64,000 bases of DNA from Gordionus sp. m RMFG-2023 (GCF_954871325.1 NC_088778.1:9023743-9087742); one strand, 5' to 3'. Numbered from the stretch's first letter, positions 1-12,619 are shown. Notes: generated by a model from the sequence alone, not told the origin. Numbers and translations are program-made.

Positions 1-1275
1 TAAAACTGATTTCTTTTATTAAATAACAAATTTTTATGATGTAAAATAACTGATTGAAAAATGTAATTTTCTCATGAGCTTTATATATATAATAAAATGT
101 AAAACAATTACGGTTATAAAACATAGCTGCAAACTCATATTAACAATTTAAAAGTAATAATAAAAAGATAAGTTAATATAGTACGCAATTTATTTTAATA
201 TGTAACAAATAATTTTTTTAAAATATATATTTATGGGAATTCTCAGACCAAATATTTTAAAAAAGGATACTGATGGGGTTCTATGAATTTTTTAAAAAAA
301 TATAAACCCTCTAAAATGGATCACCCTAATATTTTGAACAATATAATCTTCTCTTATATGATAAAAGGCTCGTCACATTTTGTGATATTTTTTTGTCGCA
401 TGTTTGTGTCATATTTTGTGACAAAGTGAACAATATTTGAATTTGGAATTGAACACTAAATACGATAAGTGAACATTTGCCGCAGCAGCTTAACGCTATG
501 CCCTCACAGCAGTAGCCTAGTGTTATGCCTGCACGGATTCTCAACCTTATGAAAGTAGATGTCTAATATAGGTAACAATCGATAGCTAATAAGAAAATAT
601 ATTAAACAGGAGGTCAAACTCTTCCCCTTAATAGGCGAGTCTAGGTCTAGGAAGTCATTACTATTTTAATCAACATAAAATATCGCTATGGATATTAAGA
701 ATAAAATTTGATATGGGTATCAAATAAAAGGTAATTAAAATGTCATTTGATTGTAATGAAAATTATCACTTTAAGAGGGGGATCAGAAATATTTTTATCA
801 AAACAAAATATTAAGGTATTAATCAAATAAAAACTAATTAAAAAATATTTTAACTCAAATAACAGTATTCACTCTTGGACTTAATGTGTTGGACATAAGT
901 ATGGGGGAAGGGGTAAAAAAATTAGATATGGGTATAAATTCTTATTCCCCGTCATTTTTGACGGGTTATCTACTAGTTAAAGACAATAAACTATTTTCAC
1001 TTTTTTAAAATCTTTTTCTGAAAAATTTTAACATGGGTTCGAGTTTAGGGTTAAGGCAGCTTCAAATTCCTAGATTTATCTCGGTTTCCGAAATTTTTTT
1101 TTTTTAAATCCATCTCAAAATAATGTTTTGATTTTCGTTATAAAAATTATATAAATAACGATAATTTTTGAGTGAAATTATATGCTTTTATTGGCCCCGG
1201 AATTTTATAAAAAAAATGACTAAAGAATTATATTCTAATATACATTTTTTTTCTTCAAATAAATAAATTTTATCA
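1..1275. other. intergenic, downstream of PMVK
   Basis: AT-rich sequence with no coding signal that I recognise. The only likely functional site is a possible poly(A) signal for the minus-strand kinase gene (complement of AATAAA at about 1187-1192, some 85 nt past its stop codon). The 72-residue open frame at 326-544 on the minus strand resembles nothing I know and looks like chance. Confidence 0.4.
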
Positions 1276-1421
1276 TTATATATTTTGAATCAGCATTTTG
1301 TCGATAACATTGAATAATCTATCAAGTCCCTCGTTTAATGATTTATCGTCGTCATTGTCCACTTTTACATCCCAGTCCTTTATGGAATCGAGATCGCACT
1401 CACTCCGATTGTCATCCACAC
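1276..1421 (-). CDS. PMVK: PMVK exon 4 (C terminus)
   Basis: Enters in phase 1 (CTCGAAG acceptor), restores the Gly of TPG-VDD, and continues through a SECDLDS stretch and an acidic tail to a TAA stop at 1276-1278. The match to the end of animal PMVK sets the 3' end of the gene. Confidence 0.9.
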
Positions 1422-3544
1422 CTTCGAGAAGATGAAAAAAATAAGAAAATATTTATTTTTTCTCTTAGATAGAAGGATAAACAATTTAAATCTTAATGAA
1501 TAAAACAAAAATAAATATTACAAGCTTCATTAAAAATAGAAAATTAAATGCCTGCGCAGTAGCGAGATCAATAAAATATTGGTCCAGCCATGCCATTATT
1601 CTTCTTTGATATTAAAAAATTAATTTTTTAAATGACGAAAAGTAACTAAAAATAATTCGAAAGTGGTTTCTTAAAGCGAACAATGAGATAAATTTTTAAA
1701 CTTCGGCCACAATTCAGAATAATAAAAAACGCGCCATAATTCTGGTATATTAGATTCTTTATCATTCTAATATATTATATATTAACTGGAAATGTTTTAA
1801 ATCATTTTCATCCTATTTTCCTATACATTTTCAATTTTCATATCATATATTATAATAAATAAGAATAAAAACAATAAATCAAACATAAAAATAATAAATC
1901 AAACAAAATATACCAGAGTCCTGCAGAAGTATCATTTAAAAGACATAGCCCAGATTGGATTTTTTTTCAAAAATTTTTTCCACCTGGCCCAGGTTTTATA
2001 TTTTTATGACCAGCCCAGCCCTGAATTTTTTAGAAATTTTCAGGCCCAGCCCAAATTTTCTTAAACTATATTATATTTATTTTTAATTTTTATAGCTAAT
2101 AATGTCGATTTAAGATAAAAAAAAATTCAGGCCCTGCCTGGATACATTTAAAAAAATTGGGCCTGGGTAGGCTGGGCCTGCAGATCTCTGAAATATACAT
2201 CATAAAATTATTATCCAAGCTAAACCTTGAAATTTACAGCAATTACATTTGAATAAAATTGGAGCATGTATTTATAATTAGTCAATTTATTTAAAAAATT
2301 TTAATTAAATTTTGAAATGGAAAGAGGGGGTAGAATTATATTATATATAAATAAATAATCTTAAAATGGATTTTAATTCTATAAGAATTTTTTTTTACTA
2401 TCATAAAATTGCAACAAAAATTCTCATAAAATCAAACTACCCCCTACTCACACCACCTTTGTTAGAGGGCACTGGTCAAAACAAAAATTCCCTTGATATT
2501 AACATGGCAAAAAATCTGCTATTTTTTAAAACACATATAATAGCTAAAATCTTTTTAATCAATAAAATATGGGCTCTAAAGGCAAAAGATATTTGTAATC
2601 CATAATAAATAAAGTTAAGAAGCTACCATTGGATGAGGGTTAAGGGGATTAATTTAAATAAATATATCAAAAAAGGATAGTACCAATACCTCTCTTAACT
2701 AATCCTATATTTCTACTAGGTGAAGTAAAAATTATTTTTTTTCATAAGTATATAATTATATTTATAAGTATGACTATAATGGCCATGATTTTTTTTAGAA
2801 TTTTAATGGTGACAAATTATATTAACCTTACAAATCAAAAAAAAATCAAATCCATTTTTTTTTAAAAAAGAAGTAATTTATGAATGATATTTACAAAATT
2901 TATAACCTTCTGATTAACTATTATAAATTTTAAAATAAACCAAAAATATTTCTTTAATTTATATTTAAAAATACCTGGTGTAAATATCCACCCTCGTTTC
3001 AAACGGGAAGCGGATCCTGCTTTAATCAATACTTTAATTGACTTCCTAAGTAGGATTTTTTCTGTAAAAAATTTTAAATCTGATTTATATCGAACATCAC
3101 TAATTATCCAAATTGGGAAAGAAGTATTTGATATTGTTTTTTCTGAATGATTTAAATGAAGATTTTCCATGACCTCATAATTTTTTTCTATTGCATCTTT
3201 GCAAAAAATATGTGGATCACTTATTCTTAATAATTGCCCATAAAAAATCATTTCCTTGCGATATTTTTCTTTAAATTCAGATGAATCCAATAATTTGTGA
3301 AAGCAAATACCCTTTAACTAAATTTATTTGTAGAAATATAATTTTATTAGTTTACTTTAGCATATCTAAATTTAAGAGGGGCAGATAAGTGCATAATTTT
3401 GCACATCTTACCATATCTAATATATAAATGCAAAATTTATAATTATTTATTTAATCACTTATCTCCAATTTTATTAGCTATAAAATCCTTCCCACATTTT
3501 CTTTTGCCACTAATTAGGATTACAATATTATTACAATTATACAT
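1276..3544 (-). CDS. PMVK: phosphomevalonate kinase, animal type (complete, 4 exons)
   Basis: This enzyme phosphorylates mevalonate 5-phosphate with ATP to give the 5-diphosphate in the mevalonate (isoprenoid and sterol) pathway. The exons are 3544-3459, 3416-3356, 3317-2975 and 1421-1276, all on the minus strand. Junction phases are 2, 0 and 1, every intron is GT-AG, and the joined CDS is 636 nt (211 aa plus stop). Seen in the protein: a nucleotide-binding loop SGKRKCGKD at residues 12-20, LSAPLK at 39-44, RKEMI after LLDSSEF, FPIWIISDVR, RGWIFTPG and a C-terminal DW stretch. Order and spacing match animal PMVK; the human protein is 192 aa, and the extra length is an Asn/His-rich insert before FPIWI. 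An in-frame TGA lies two codons upstream of the chosen ATG. I see no breaks, so it is probably functional. Confidence 0.93.
1422..2974 (-). other. PMVK: PMVK intron 3
   Basis: A 1553-bp intron, far longer than the other two in this gene. Part of the excess is the hAT-type MITE at 1914-2190. The rest is AT-rich with nothing that I recognise; the 79-residue plus-strand frame at 2366-2605 lies inside the intron and is probably chance. Confidence 0.75.
1914..2190. mobile_element. hAT-type MITE with GC-rich ends
   Basis: A 277-bp element flanked by a perfect 8-bp direct repeat AAATATAC (1906-1913 and 2191-2198). Its ends are imperfect inverted repeats around CAGAG..CTGCAG / CTGCAGATCTCTG, and the subterminal regions are rich in GGCCCAG/CTGGGCC. 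There is no coding capacity. The 8-bp duplication indicates hAT-superfamily transposition. Confidence 0.8.
2975..3317 (-). CDS. PMVK: PMVK exon 3 (core)
   Basis: Encodes the kinase core from LKGICFHKLLDSS to RGWIFTPG and ends in phase 1 before GTATTT. It contains the conserved WIISDVRYKSD segment, the counterpart of WLVSDTRRVSD in the human enzyme. Confidence 0.92.
3356..3416 (-). CDS. PMVK: PMVK exon 2
   Basis: A 61-nt exon encoding YGKMCKIMHLSAPLKFRYAK. It enters in phase 2 after TTAG and leaves in phase 0 before GTAAAC. The next intron is 38 bp (3318-3355). Confidence 0.88.
3459..3544 (-). CDS. PMVK: PMVK exon 1 (P-loop)
   Basis: Encodes the start Met and the P-loop-like SGKRKCGKD, and ends in phase 2 before GTGATT. 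The next intron is only 42 bp (3417-3458). Confidence 0.9.
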
Positions 3545-4619
3545 AAATCATAGAAGAACCATAGAAAATTGTAAAAACCAGCTGTTCATAATCTTTCAGG
3601 TCGAAAACCAAACGATAAAAAATGAGAAATCATATGTTTGTATTTTATTGATAATACAACTTAAAATATTATTTATATTGTATATTTCTTTATTATCCAG
3701 CTATAAAATCATGGTTCAATATAAATTTAACATTTATTATATAATTTTATATTAAATATTTTCATTTATTATATTATTAAATATTTTTTGGTTAATTATT
3801 GAAATATAATAAAGCACTAGGCCATTATCTTTAAGGCCCAGTAGACTATGAATTGTCATTCCTAGCTCCAATCTTGGATTATAATTTAAGTTATTATTTT
3901 TAAAATATATGAAGGGAATACCATTATAATTTAAAATAAGTAAATAATAATGTAGCAATATCGTCATCAAAGATGGCAAATTTTTTAGGGGGGTAAGTAT
4001 AGGTTTTTGATGGTATGCTTCCAGTGAATATCCTATCATATAGAGGTTAGGAGAGTGGATAAATTTAAAATACATGAGCGGGCGAGCGAGTTAAAATTAA
4101 TACATTGAGTCGGCTTTCAAGTTAAAACACGCCCATTGCAGACCTTTAGTTCAGTAATATGTTATAAATAACATTATTTTACTTCTAAAATGAGTATTAC
4201 CTAAAGCGAAAACATTATGAAGATGATAAGGACAATTGAAGAAACGGAGTTTTTCTATTTACCTGTTATGTTTATATAATATTTTTTTCAGGGATGCCAC
4301 AACGTCAAGATCTTCTAAATATATGACAATTATGTATGAAATTCTTTTTAAAAATATCATAAAAAACAAATAATACAGGGAATGCTAAATTTAATATCTA
4401 GTAAAAGTAATAGCAAAATCATAAACGAAGTGATTTCATTCAGCAATTTATCAAAAACTTTAATAAAGCACAATATAAATATAATATTAGGAAGCTATAT
4501 AAAAAAATGAAAAAAATTTTTTCGAACCAAAATTAATTTAAGAATGGCTTGGGTTCCTAAAAAGGAACAATAGTTTTGGTAAATTTTAAAAAAAACTAAA
4601 AGTGATAGATATGAACTGT
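3545..4619. other. intergenic, upstream of PMVK
   Basis: This interval should hold the PMVK promoter, but no clear core promoter motif stands out in such AT-rich DNA. At about 4072-4142 there is a fragment with GCGGGCGAGCG and CGCCCATTGCAGACC that matches the right end of the hAT family at 13715 and 60273. No other feature was recognised. Confidence 0.4.
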
Positions 4620-5140
4620 CAGTTGGTAGAAGGTGAAATTGGCAAGAATATAAAATGAGGCTTTTGTATTTGTTTATTATTTTAGTGTCTGTTTGAATAA
4701 GTAGGTTTCTATTTATATTGATAGGGAAGGATAAGACCCATGCATAATCCTAAATAAGAGATTTGCCCATCCCAGAGGATAGTGGTAAGACCGTCATCTG
4801 TTGAGAGGTTACATGGTTCTAGAATATTAGGTATATGTTTTAAAAGTAGGTTTAATATTTGTTTATTGAAGAGTGTTGTTGATGTCGACCTTGAATTTTG
4901 ATGCAATTAAGGCCACCCTTATCATTTATTATGAGGTTGCAGTTCTATCAATGAGGAGGATGAACTAGGTCGCATCCGAGTCTATATCCTAAAGTAAGTT
5001 TTAGTTGTACATTGGCTAAGAGATTCTGCTCAGCAAGGCTTCCAGCCATTCGTGGCCTCCGATAATATTTTCGTTTTAAAATAGTAGAGATGAAGAGGAA
5101 GATAAATTTGTAGTTTTTGGTAAGATTATGGTTTTTGATC

Positions 5141-6119
5141 TATAATTACCATTGGTTAACTTTATTTATTTATCTGTCATATGATTGATTGAAATTTATT
5201 AATATAAAAATTTTTTGTTCTTCAATATAGCCATTTTTTTGTAAAAAAAATAAATTTTTTTAATTTTAAGCATATATTTTGATCAACATTCTTTGAAACT
5301 AGATAAAAATGAGATGCACAGGATAATATTTTAATAAAGGGCAGGGTAAATCGGGTAAAAAATCTTTATGGATTATAAAGATACCTTGGATTGTAATTTA
5401 GATACCTATTCCAATTGTTTTTCTTATTTATATTTTATACTTTTTTGAATTATAGATTTTTTTTAACCAATGACATATATAATACCTAGACTGACGATTC
5501 ATTCATTAAAATGCATTTTTAAGCGTCGTTAAAAGCAAATCAGCTGGAGTCGCCATTTTGGTAACACATATAGTAATTATTCTCATGTTAAAAACGACTA
5601 TTAAATTGATAACTTGCTCCCTTATTATCTCGATGATCCGGTAATTCTTTAATAGATTTTGCTTCAGATATAGGAATAAATTAGGCTCTCGTTTAAAATT
5701 TTAATAATAATTAGTGTAACCAAGATGGCGTCTCCAGCTGATTTGCATTGATGTACACTTTTAATGAATGAATCGTCAGTCTAAATATTATATATGTCAT
5801 TGTTTTTAACAGATGATTCTGTCTCAATGGTCTATCATTACTTAAATTTTTTAAAATTTCATATTATCTGAGCATACAATTAAATTCTTGACTCTTTAGT
5901 CAAAATATTTATTTTTCAAATTTAAAATATAAAAATGCAAAACAAAATATATATTCTATATATTTATAAAAACTCACTATTAAAAATATAATTAAAATTT
6001 TAAAAATTCATTTTGAAAAAAAAACATAACAAAAAAAATATATAAAAAAAAATGAATAAATAAAATTCCACCAATCATATGGCAGATAAATAAATACAAT
6101 ATAACCAATGGTAATTATA
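5141..6119. mobile_element. foldback (palindromic) element, about 0.98 kb
   Basis: The two outer ends are inverted copies beginning TATAATTACCATTGGTTA. An inner pair of inverted blocks is seen at about 5468-5590 and 5720-5812, sharing GACTGACGATTCATTCATT and AATCAGCTGGAG with GCCATNTTGGT. The element is almost wholly palindromic and has no open frame. A TA target duplication is possible but cannot be told apart from the repeat end. It sits inside the decayed reverse-transcriptase gene. Confidence 0.75.
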
Positions 6120-7047
6120 GCTCACAAACCAACTTATCAAGTTTTTGATATTAGGGATGAAAAATATTATTATGGGTCACTATTATAGGAAAAAGTATAA
6201 CAGGAGAGACACTGTCTTGCCTTATTGTGAAAGCTAGATGTAGTAAGTTTCCGCACTTAGTATGAAACTAGATAATAGTGAATTATATGTTAAATGGGAA
6301 GATTAGAAAGAGGAAATGGACAAGGTATGGATGGATATTAAGTGGATGCTACCCCCCCCCCTCCCCCCCCCAATTTTACAGGTAATAGGGCTAATTTCCA
6401 GTTAAACGAGGTTAAATTTAGATAAATATTTCCAGGAAAGATTTAATGTTTTCCAAAATCTCTATTAAATTTTTTTCCAAAAGGTGGGATATATAGGCAT
6501 TTGTGGATAATATAAAGGCTTGAGCTAGAAGTGTATTTAAAAAATTATATTAAAGAGATTGTTAAAAATTTCGGATAATGATACCTCAGATGGAGGGATG
6601 TTTGATAAGGGTGATTCTTATAGGGAAAGGTTATTAAGGTATACGATTTTGTAGTCCAGTAACCCTTTGTTGTTATCTAAGAAACAGATTTACATTTTGG
6701 GATTTTTAAGAGTGTATCCTATATATTTGGAATTTGTTTAGAGGAAATTTAAAACTTTGTATATTTTTGGAATTCACAGATGCTTCCATCATCAAAATAC
6801 CATATGTTTATGACCAAGTCAAATTTGGATTCAAGATCATATATCAAAAAAAATTTTTTTAAACCTTTTTCCATATACCCCGATAAGGTCGTGGATACCA
6901 AGATATAGGGGAGATCCGAGTAGATCCCCCTGCTTGATATCTTTGTCGGAGTCTATGATGTGTGAATAAAAATAGGAGTTTTAATGACGCGAGATATGCT
7001 ATTGAAGACATTTGTATAATCAAGCTTGTTAATTGTGATGTTAAAAC

Positions 7048-7606
7048 CAGGGACCCGGAGTGAACCGTAAAGAACCGTTAAACCATTATAAACCGTTTTA
7101 AATATAAGAACCGTAACCGAACCGATATAATTATTTTTTGAAGGAGTAAAAAGAACCTTTCTAAAAAAAGGTTAAACTGGTTTACCGGTTCAACCCTTTT
7201 TCAGTTTTTATATTTTAGGGATCAAAAAATTTTCAGTATCCAGAATTATATAAAGTTCCTCTTATAGTATTGGAGGTTCCCGCAACACAAGTTTCTGCAG
7301 AAAGGGCCTTTTCGGGGCTAAAATTTGTGTTATCGTCACAACAAACAAATATGAATCTATTTATATTAGACAGTTATTTTGAATCTTATATATTTTTTTT
7401 ATATATAATTCATAGATGCTTATAATAAAAATAAATTAGACGATGGTGTTGCTTCAATAAAAATATCTCTAACCTAATGAACCATCATGAACCTTATTAA
7501 TTAGCTGAACCGAATTTTTGTATATTTTTTCTTAAGAACCGAAACCAACACGTAATCATTATAATTTTTTACATACTGAATCGTAACATAACGGTTCGGG
7601 TCCCTG
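7048..7606 (+). mobile_element. internally deleted hAT transposon with transposase C-terminal remnant
   Basis: A 559-bp element with terminal inverted repeats CAGGGACCCG / CGGGTCCCTG and a perfect 8-bp target duplication GTTAAAAC (7040-7047, 7607-7614). Subterminal GAACCGT repeats are frequent. At about 7245-7350 a plus-strand frame encodes VPATQVSAERAFSGLKFVLS, which is the hAT dimerisation motif at the transposase C terminus. The remainder of the transposase is missing, so this is a non-autonomous derivative. Confidence 0.9.
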
Positions 7607-7860
7607 GTTAAAACCGAATTGATAAGTGCTTAGTAAGTTGTTAACACATTCAGTTTTGATCGGGTCATTATTATTTTTGCTAGTAATCTCTTGAATATAG
7701 AACGGATAAAAACATTTAAAAATAATTCTTTGAGGTGTGTTAGATTTTATGAGAAATTATAAGTGAGAATGGCAAACCATCAAGTCCTGCTTCAGAGAAT
7801 TTGTTGAAAATGAACAAATACATAAGCCTCAGTAATTTATTATATGTTCTGAAAAACATT

Positions 7861-10564
7861 GAATAAATATATATATGCAGTTAATTTGATAATTTTAAAA
7901 AATAGTAAATAATGAACATATTATTTAAGTAAAAAAGAAAATTAATATTTATTTGTGAAAAAAGTTTTCGTCAAAGTATTTGTATTTAAATAATTTTTAT
8001 AGAAAATATTTTGTAGGTCATTAATATTTAAAACATGTTTTTTATAAATGTATTTATTTTTATATTCAAATTAGAGATCTACAAATCATGGCCCGACCCA
8101 TACCCGACCCAACTAGGGTCGGGCCTATTAATTTTTAAAAAATTTTGGTCCGGGTCAGGTCGGGTTTAAATTTTAAATATGATATCATTACAATTGTCAA
8201 ATAAATTGATATATTTTAAAACTTTTGCAAGAAACTAGACGATAATATTTTTTATTTATAGAATATATTTTTTACAATCAGAAAAAAAATTTAATTTTTA
8301 TATATTTGAATAAATTCAGGCTAAGCGGGCGGACAAATATAAAAAAATTATTCGCGATCGGGCCTGTAGGATAAATTTTTTTAAAAATTTCGGGCCGAGC
8401 TGGCTTTGAAAAATTAGCCCGATGCAGATAACTAATTCAAATATAACTTTTTAAAAATTTTCCAAACACGGAGCATACCTTTATTTTCATTTCTTTTATT
8501 CCCCTAAATATTTTTTTTGCTGTGTGTTATGTAAACATGTTTATTTTACGTTTTAAGCCAATAATTTTGGAAATTTTATTAATAATAAATAAAATAGTTT
8601 CAGAATAATGAAAATTATCAGAATTGAAAAATATTACCAGTTCAGCAAAACTCCATTTAATATTATTAATTTTGGATTTGAAAATTACCATTTTGCTTGC
8701 TTTCTATATTTAATTGAATTATTATATAATATATACAAATCTAATATCAAAATTCCAAAAAAATTCCGTCAAATTTCTTCTATTGTACTTAAATTCGCGA
8801 CTTAAAGGGTGAGTAATTTGTTTTAGTTAAAATTTTGCCAATTATATTCACATAACCTGGAAAATAGTTAAATTTTATCTAGCAGTCCATTACGATTAAA
8901 GCGCAGGGGTCTAGATAAATATTTCAAAAATATATCTTTATCATAAGTCAAAAGTTATTTCTGAAATTATGTAATATCATTTTTTTTTAAAACTTATGGC
9001 CCATTACCTTACAGATATCCAAGGGGGAGGGTGGTTTCAAACATTAAATCTAATTCAATTATAGATGATATATTGATATTTTTACCGATATCTTAATCCT
9101 TAGTGGTGGATATGGTAATACATGATAAAAAAATTTAATTATTAATTAATTTGCTATTATAAGAAATAGAATTTTTGTGACTAACTAAACCTGAAATATT
9201 TTAAATCAAAAGCACTTCATTAGGATACTTGCGAGCAGCGCCGATTTTAGATTTTATTTTTCTAATGAAACAAACATCATTCAGCCGCCCTCTAAGTTTA
9301 TGGAGGCCTTAATCCCCATACCCCCTTTGAGCAATATATGGATTAATTAAATATTGTTATAAGTGGTAAAGGGCTCTAGCCCTCTGAAAAAATTAAGGAG
9401 CTCCATGAAAAATATTTGAGATTTTTTTATAAATACACTTAAAAATATCATTTTGAAAATTTTAGTTAAAAAAAATTCGGAAAATTTAAAAAAGAATAAT
9501 TTTTGGGCCCCCTGATATTATAAAAACTAGTGGAGGCATAAGCTATAAAGTCGAGATATGGGCTATCTAGGACTAGTATATTAAACAGACTCTAAGATAG
9601 GGGTCACAAGAGCTAATTTCTAATTATTTTAATCATATTTAAAAAATATTTTCCATAAAACCCTAAGACTTTACCAAGGTACATTAAATTCCAACTAACT
9701 CTAAGATATTTACATAACGATTCTATCTATTTAAATCAGGATTGTATGTTTGACCGATCAAATATGATTTGATCAATTACCCGATATTTGGCCAATCCAA
9801 TATGGTAAATTCAAATATATATTTTTTAAGACAATATTAACTTTTGTGTATAATAGTAAAATGAATCTATAATATTAATTATCACTTTTTTTAAAATCTC
9901 TTAATCAATTTCTTGTTGTGAAGCTCATTAATCGATTTCCCTATTAGTAAAAATATTGGCCCATATCGACCAATTCTTTCTGAAAAAGAAGTAGAAATAG
10001 GAATTATAAAATGCCACTTCTTTTAATTGGGATGTTGAGTAAAGAACTTTCCACTAACTTGAGGCCCTGAGTTTTTCTAATGGAAGTTACTTCTTTCTAT
10101 ATAATTTGCTATTAAACATGCTGATTTTGATCATCAACATTGTAAAATACCCAATTCTTGTATTATATTACATACTTCATTAAATTCATTACTAATAAGA
10201 TGATCTTAATTTAGGACCAAATAAATAAGCAGCATAGTTATTACATGTTTTAAAAATTTCTTTTTTTAAACATATTTTCAACTTTTTTTCTTCAGATATT
10301 TCAGAGTATTTGGCCTTATTTGACCAGGTCAAATCCCCCGGTCAATTGACTGAATTTTGACATGCCAACTGATTTTAATATATTTTAAAATTAAATTATT
10401 TTAAATAGTATTTGATCGTATTTGTGTTTTGAAACTGTCCACTTGTAAACCCTATTTATAATTTTACTATTATTGGCGGAATCTAACAAATTATAGAAAA
10501 TGCAACAGTAGTGATAAAGCTAATGAATGTCTTAAAAGTGCACACGCACAAAACAAAGATGCAA
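7861..10564. other. intergenic AT-rich region
   Basis: Apart from the MITE at 8072-8434 I see no gene. The 65-residue frame at 8608-8805 has no recognisable motif. The stretch at 9740-10400 repeats motifs of the type TTGACC..GGTCAA, perhaps an older element, but no ends could be fixed. Confidence 0.35.
8072..8434. mobile_element. hAT-type MITE, TAGAGATCTRCA ends
   Basis: A 363-bp non-coding element flanked by perfect 8-bp duplications ATTCAAAT (8064-8071, 8435-8442). The left end TAGAGATCTACAAATC and right end GATGCAGATAACTA are imperfect inverted repeats. GC-rich CGGGTCGGG/CCCGACC segments lie just inside both ends, in strong contrast with the AT-rich interior. Confidence 0.85.
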
Positions 10565-10825
10565 AATAATAATTATGATAATAATAAGCTAGATGCTGAT
10601 GAAAGGTAAAAACGAGTTTTTAGATGAGATTTTTAATAGAACTCACTAAGAAAGTTTCCAATTGCTAGATATTCCGAATGCATTTTTTAGCCATAATATT
10701 TATGAGTTATGTTCTGACATGAATTGGAGTTACCATTTTTCTTCTTATTAAGAAAGATAATCTGTTACTTCTTTTGATATCGATGTTACAAATAAGAAGA
10801 ATATCGCTTATACAGTCACTTCAAC
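10565..10825 (+). pseudogene. decayed copy of the 5' part of the GT31 gene
   Basis: This stretch is closely similar, base for base, to 16529-16785 inside the intact glycosyltransferase gene. Shared blocks include TAGATGCTGATGAAA, TTGCTAGATATTCCGAATGC, GTTCTGACATGA and CTGTTACTTCTTTTGATATCG. Stops and small gaps destroy the frame, and similarity ends after CATACAGTCAC. Both the start codon region and the catalytic domain are missing. It lies about 5.8 kb upstream of the intact gene, separated from it by the foldback element. Confidence 0.85.
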
Positions 10826-10939
10826 TAGCGCGCTACTTTTTTCCCATATATTTATTTTTTTAGCGCACTCTATTAAAATGCGTATATTTTTTTGTTATAT
10901 TATTATGAGCTTGGCCGTATCCCTAACGTATCAGGTCAA

Positions 10940-11260
10940 TTCAGCGAAACATTCATCGTGAAACACTTTTTCGCCAAACTTTTATCGCAAATGTCGTTTA
11001 TTGCAAAAAGTTTTTATAGCGAAGGTAAAATCGCGAAACCAATTATGCGAATTTTTTTCCGCGATACATTTATAGTGAAGACAATTTCGCGAAGCCATTG
11101 TCGCGAATTTATTACCGCGAAACCTTAACCGCAAATTTATTAGAGCGAATACATTTTAGCAAAACATTTTACGCGAACACCTTACAGCGAATTTTTTACC
11201 TCGAATATGTTTGCACGAAGTCAATATCGCGAGCGCATTACCGCGAAATAATTGCGAATG
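10940..11260. repeat. left TCGCGAAA array
   Basis: A run of short irregular repeats of the form (T)TATCGCGAAAC, with CGCGAA words spaced about 13-20 bp apart. Read in frame it gives RE/AK-rich chance frames (10892-11128 and 11098-11331) that are not genes. It is the inverted partner of 15305-15610. Confidence 0.8.
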
Positions 11261-11639
11261 CATTAAGAAAAACAACATATTATTTATTATTTGATGTTTT
11301 TTTAATAAAAAATGATAAGCTACTATTGTAATATTATTTTTGTTACAATTTATTAGTGTTTTTCACGCCCAAGATTTTAAGTAAAAAAGATTTTTGAACA
11401 TATTTTGATAAAAATTTTAAATCTTCTTTGTAAATATATCCTTTTTTGAGGAATTCTTTTGTGGAATTTATTATAAATATACAATTTTTAGGTGAAATCT
11501 TTTATAGTTTTTGTAAAATTATCTATTTTTTAAATATATTAAAAGAGGTGGGTTCTAAATAATTTTTTTTAAATATTTGTATTTAACTTATTTATGTTTT
11601 TTATATGATCTTTTTAAGGATAATATTTTAATGTGACAA

Positions 11640-12200
11640 TTTTCATATTCGTTATTTCTTAAGATTTTTGAAATTTTTTGACTCAAAAGGGTAAAAATAT
11701 CATTTATATTGTAAAGATGTAAATTATAAAATCAATGAAGATGTTCCTTGGAAAAATGGCAATTATCATAATAGGTATTTTAAACATATTCGATTTTATT
11801 TGACGCTAAAGGGCAAAAATATGTATTTTTAACATGTTAAATTAGAATTTTAATTAGGATGCATCATATAAAAGCGAAAATTGTCATAATCGTTATTTTT
11901 TAAGTTTTTTTACATTATTTTGACTTAAATGGGCAAAAATATAAATTGCTTACATGTTAAAATAAAATTTCAGTGAAGATGTACCATAGATAAGTTACAA
12001 TTGTCATAATCGTTGTTTATAAAGTTTTTTGATTTTTTTTGTTGCAAATGTGTAAAAATATATATTAACATGCTTTAAAATTTAATGAAGATGTACCACT
12101 GAAAAGTGACAATTGTTATAATCGTTATTTTTAAAGTTTTTTGAATTTCTTAGATGCAAATGGGTTAAAATATAGATTGTAATCCATTTTAACTACATAT
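11640..12200. repeat. degenerate tandem repeats, about 115-120 bp, left arm
   Basis: About five copies of a unit containing ACAATTGTCATAATCGTTATTTTT and AAATGGGCAAAAATAT, at roughly 11640, 11757, 11876, 11995 and 12108. The same unit is found inverted in the right arm. Confidence 0.75.
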
Positions 12201-12619
12201 TTATAAAAATAAAATCTTAACATTAAATTTATAGGATGTTGATTGTATCATAAAACTAAATAATATTCATATGGTTTTTAAGTTCTTTTTATAAAAATCC
12301 TACCCAGAACTCAGACTCAGCACTATTTTACCACGAGCATACAAAAATATTTGCTAACTGTGAATATAGGGTTATACATTTTTATAATGTATAATTAAAA
12401 TTTATTAATTAAAGGAATAAGATTGTGAATCTATATCTTAAAGGTTTAGAATTTAACATAAGTTACATATCTTTAATAATCACTTTGCATATTTTTATCA
12501 AATTTTAAACAGGCTAAAAGGAACAACGATTATGAGCATGAAAATATCGATTTGTTTTTTTTCGACTGAAAATTTATTTTAACATGTTAACAATTTATAT
12601 TTTTGTCCAATTGCGTCAA

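Larger units (their letters stand above)
4620..7860 (-). pseudogene. decayed reverse-transcriptase element, split by two insertions
   Basis: On the minus strand, broken frames recall a retrotransposon reverse transcriptase. A KQGD-type motif is read at about 6922-6939 and a catalytic YFDDG motif at about 6784-6801. Further downstream in the same direction (4709-4906) a 65-residue frame carries a DGLTTILWDG block like the PDGLT..PW..G region found after the RT in some animal retroelements. Stops and frameshifts occur throughout. A foldback element (5141-6119) and a hAT element (7048-7606) interrupt it, and joining across both removes them cleanly. The exact clade is not certain. Confidence 0.55.

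Noticed and set aside
3399..3755. 118-codon plus-strand frame
   Set aside because: Antisense of PMVK exons 1 and 2 and the tiny introns between them.
3752..4075. 107-codon minus-strand frame upstream of PMVK
   Set aside because: Low-complexity composition (Ile, Asn, Leu, Tyr), no motif, and an in-frame stop separates PMVK from it.
10892..11331. Two overlapping 77-78-codon frames rich in RE, AK and FR
   Set aside because: They are products of the CGCGAA array in the foldback arm.
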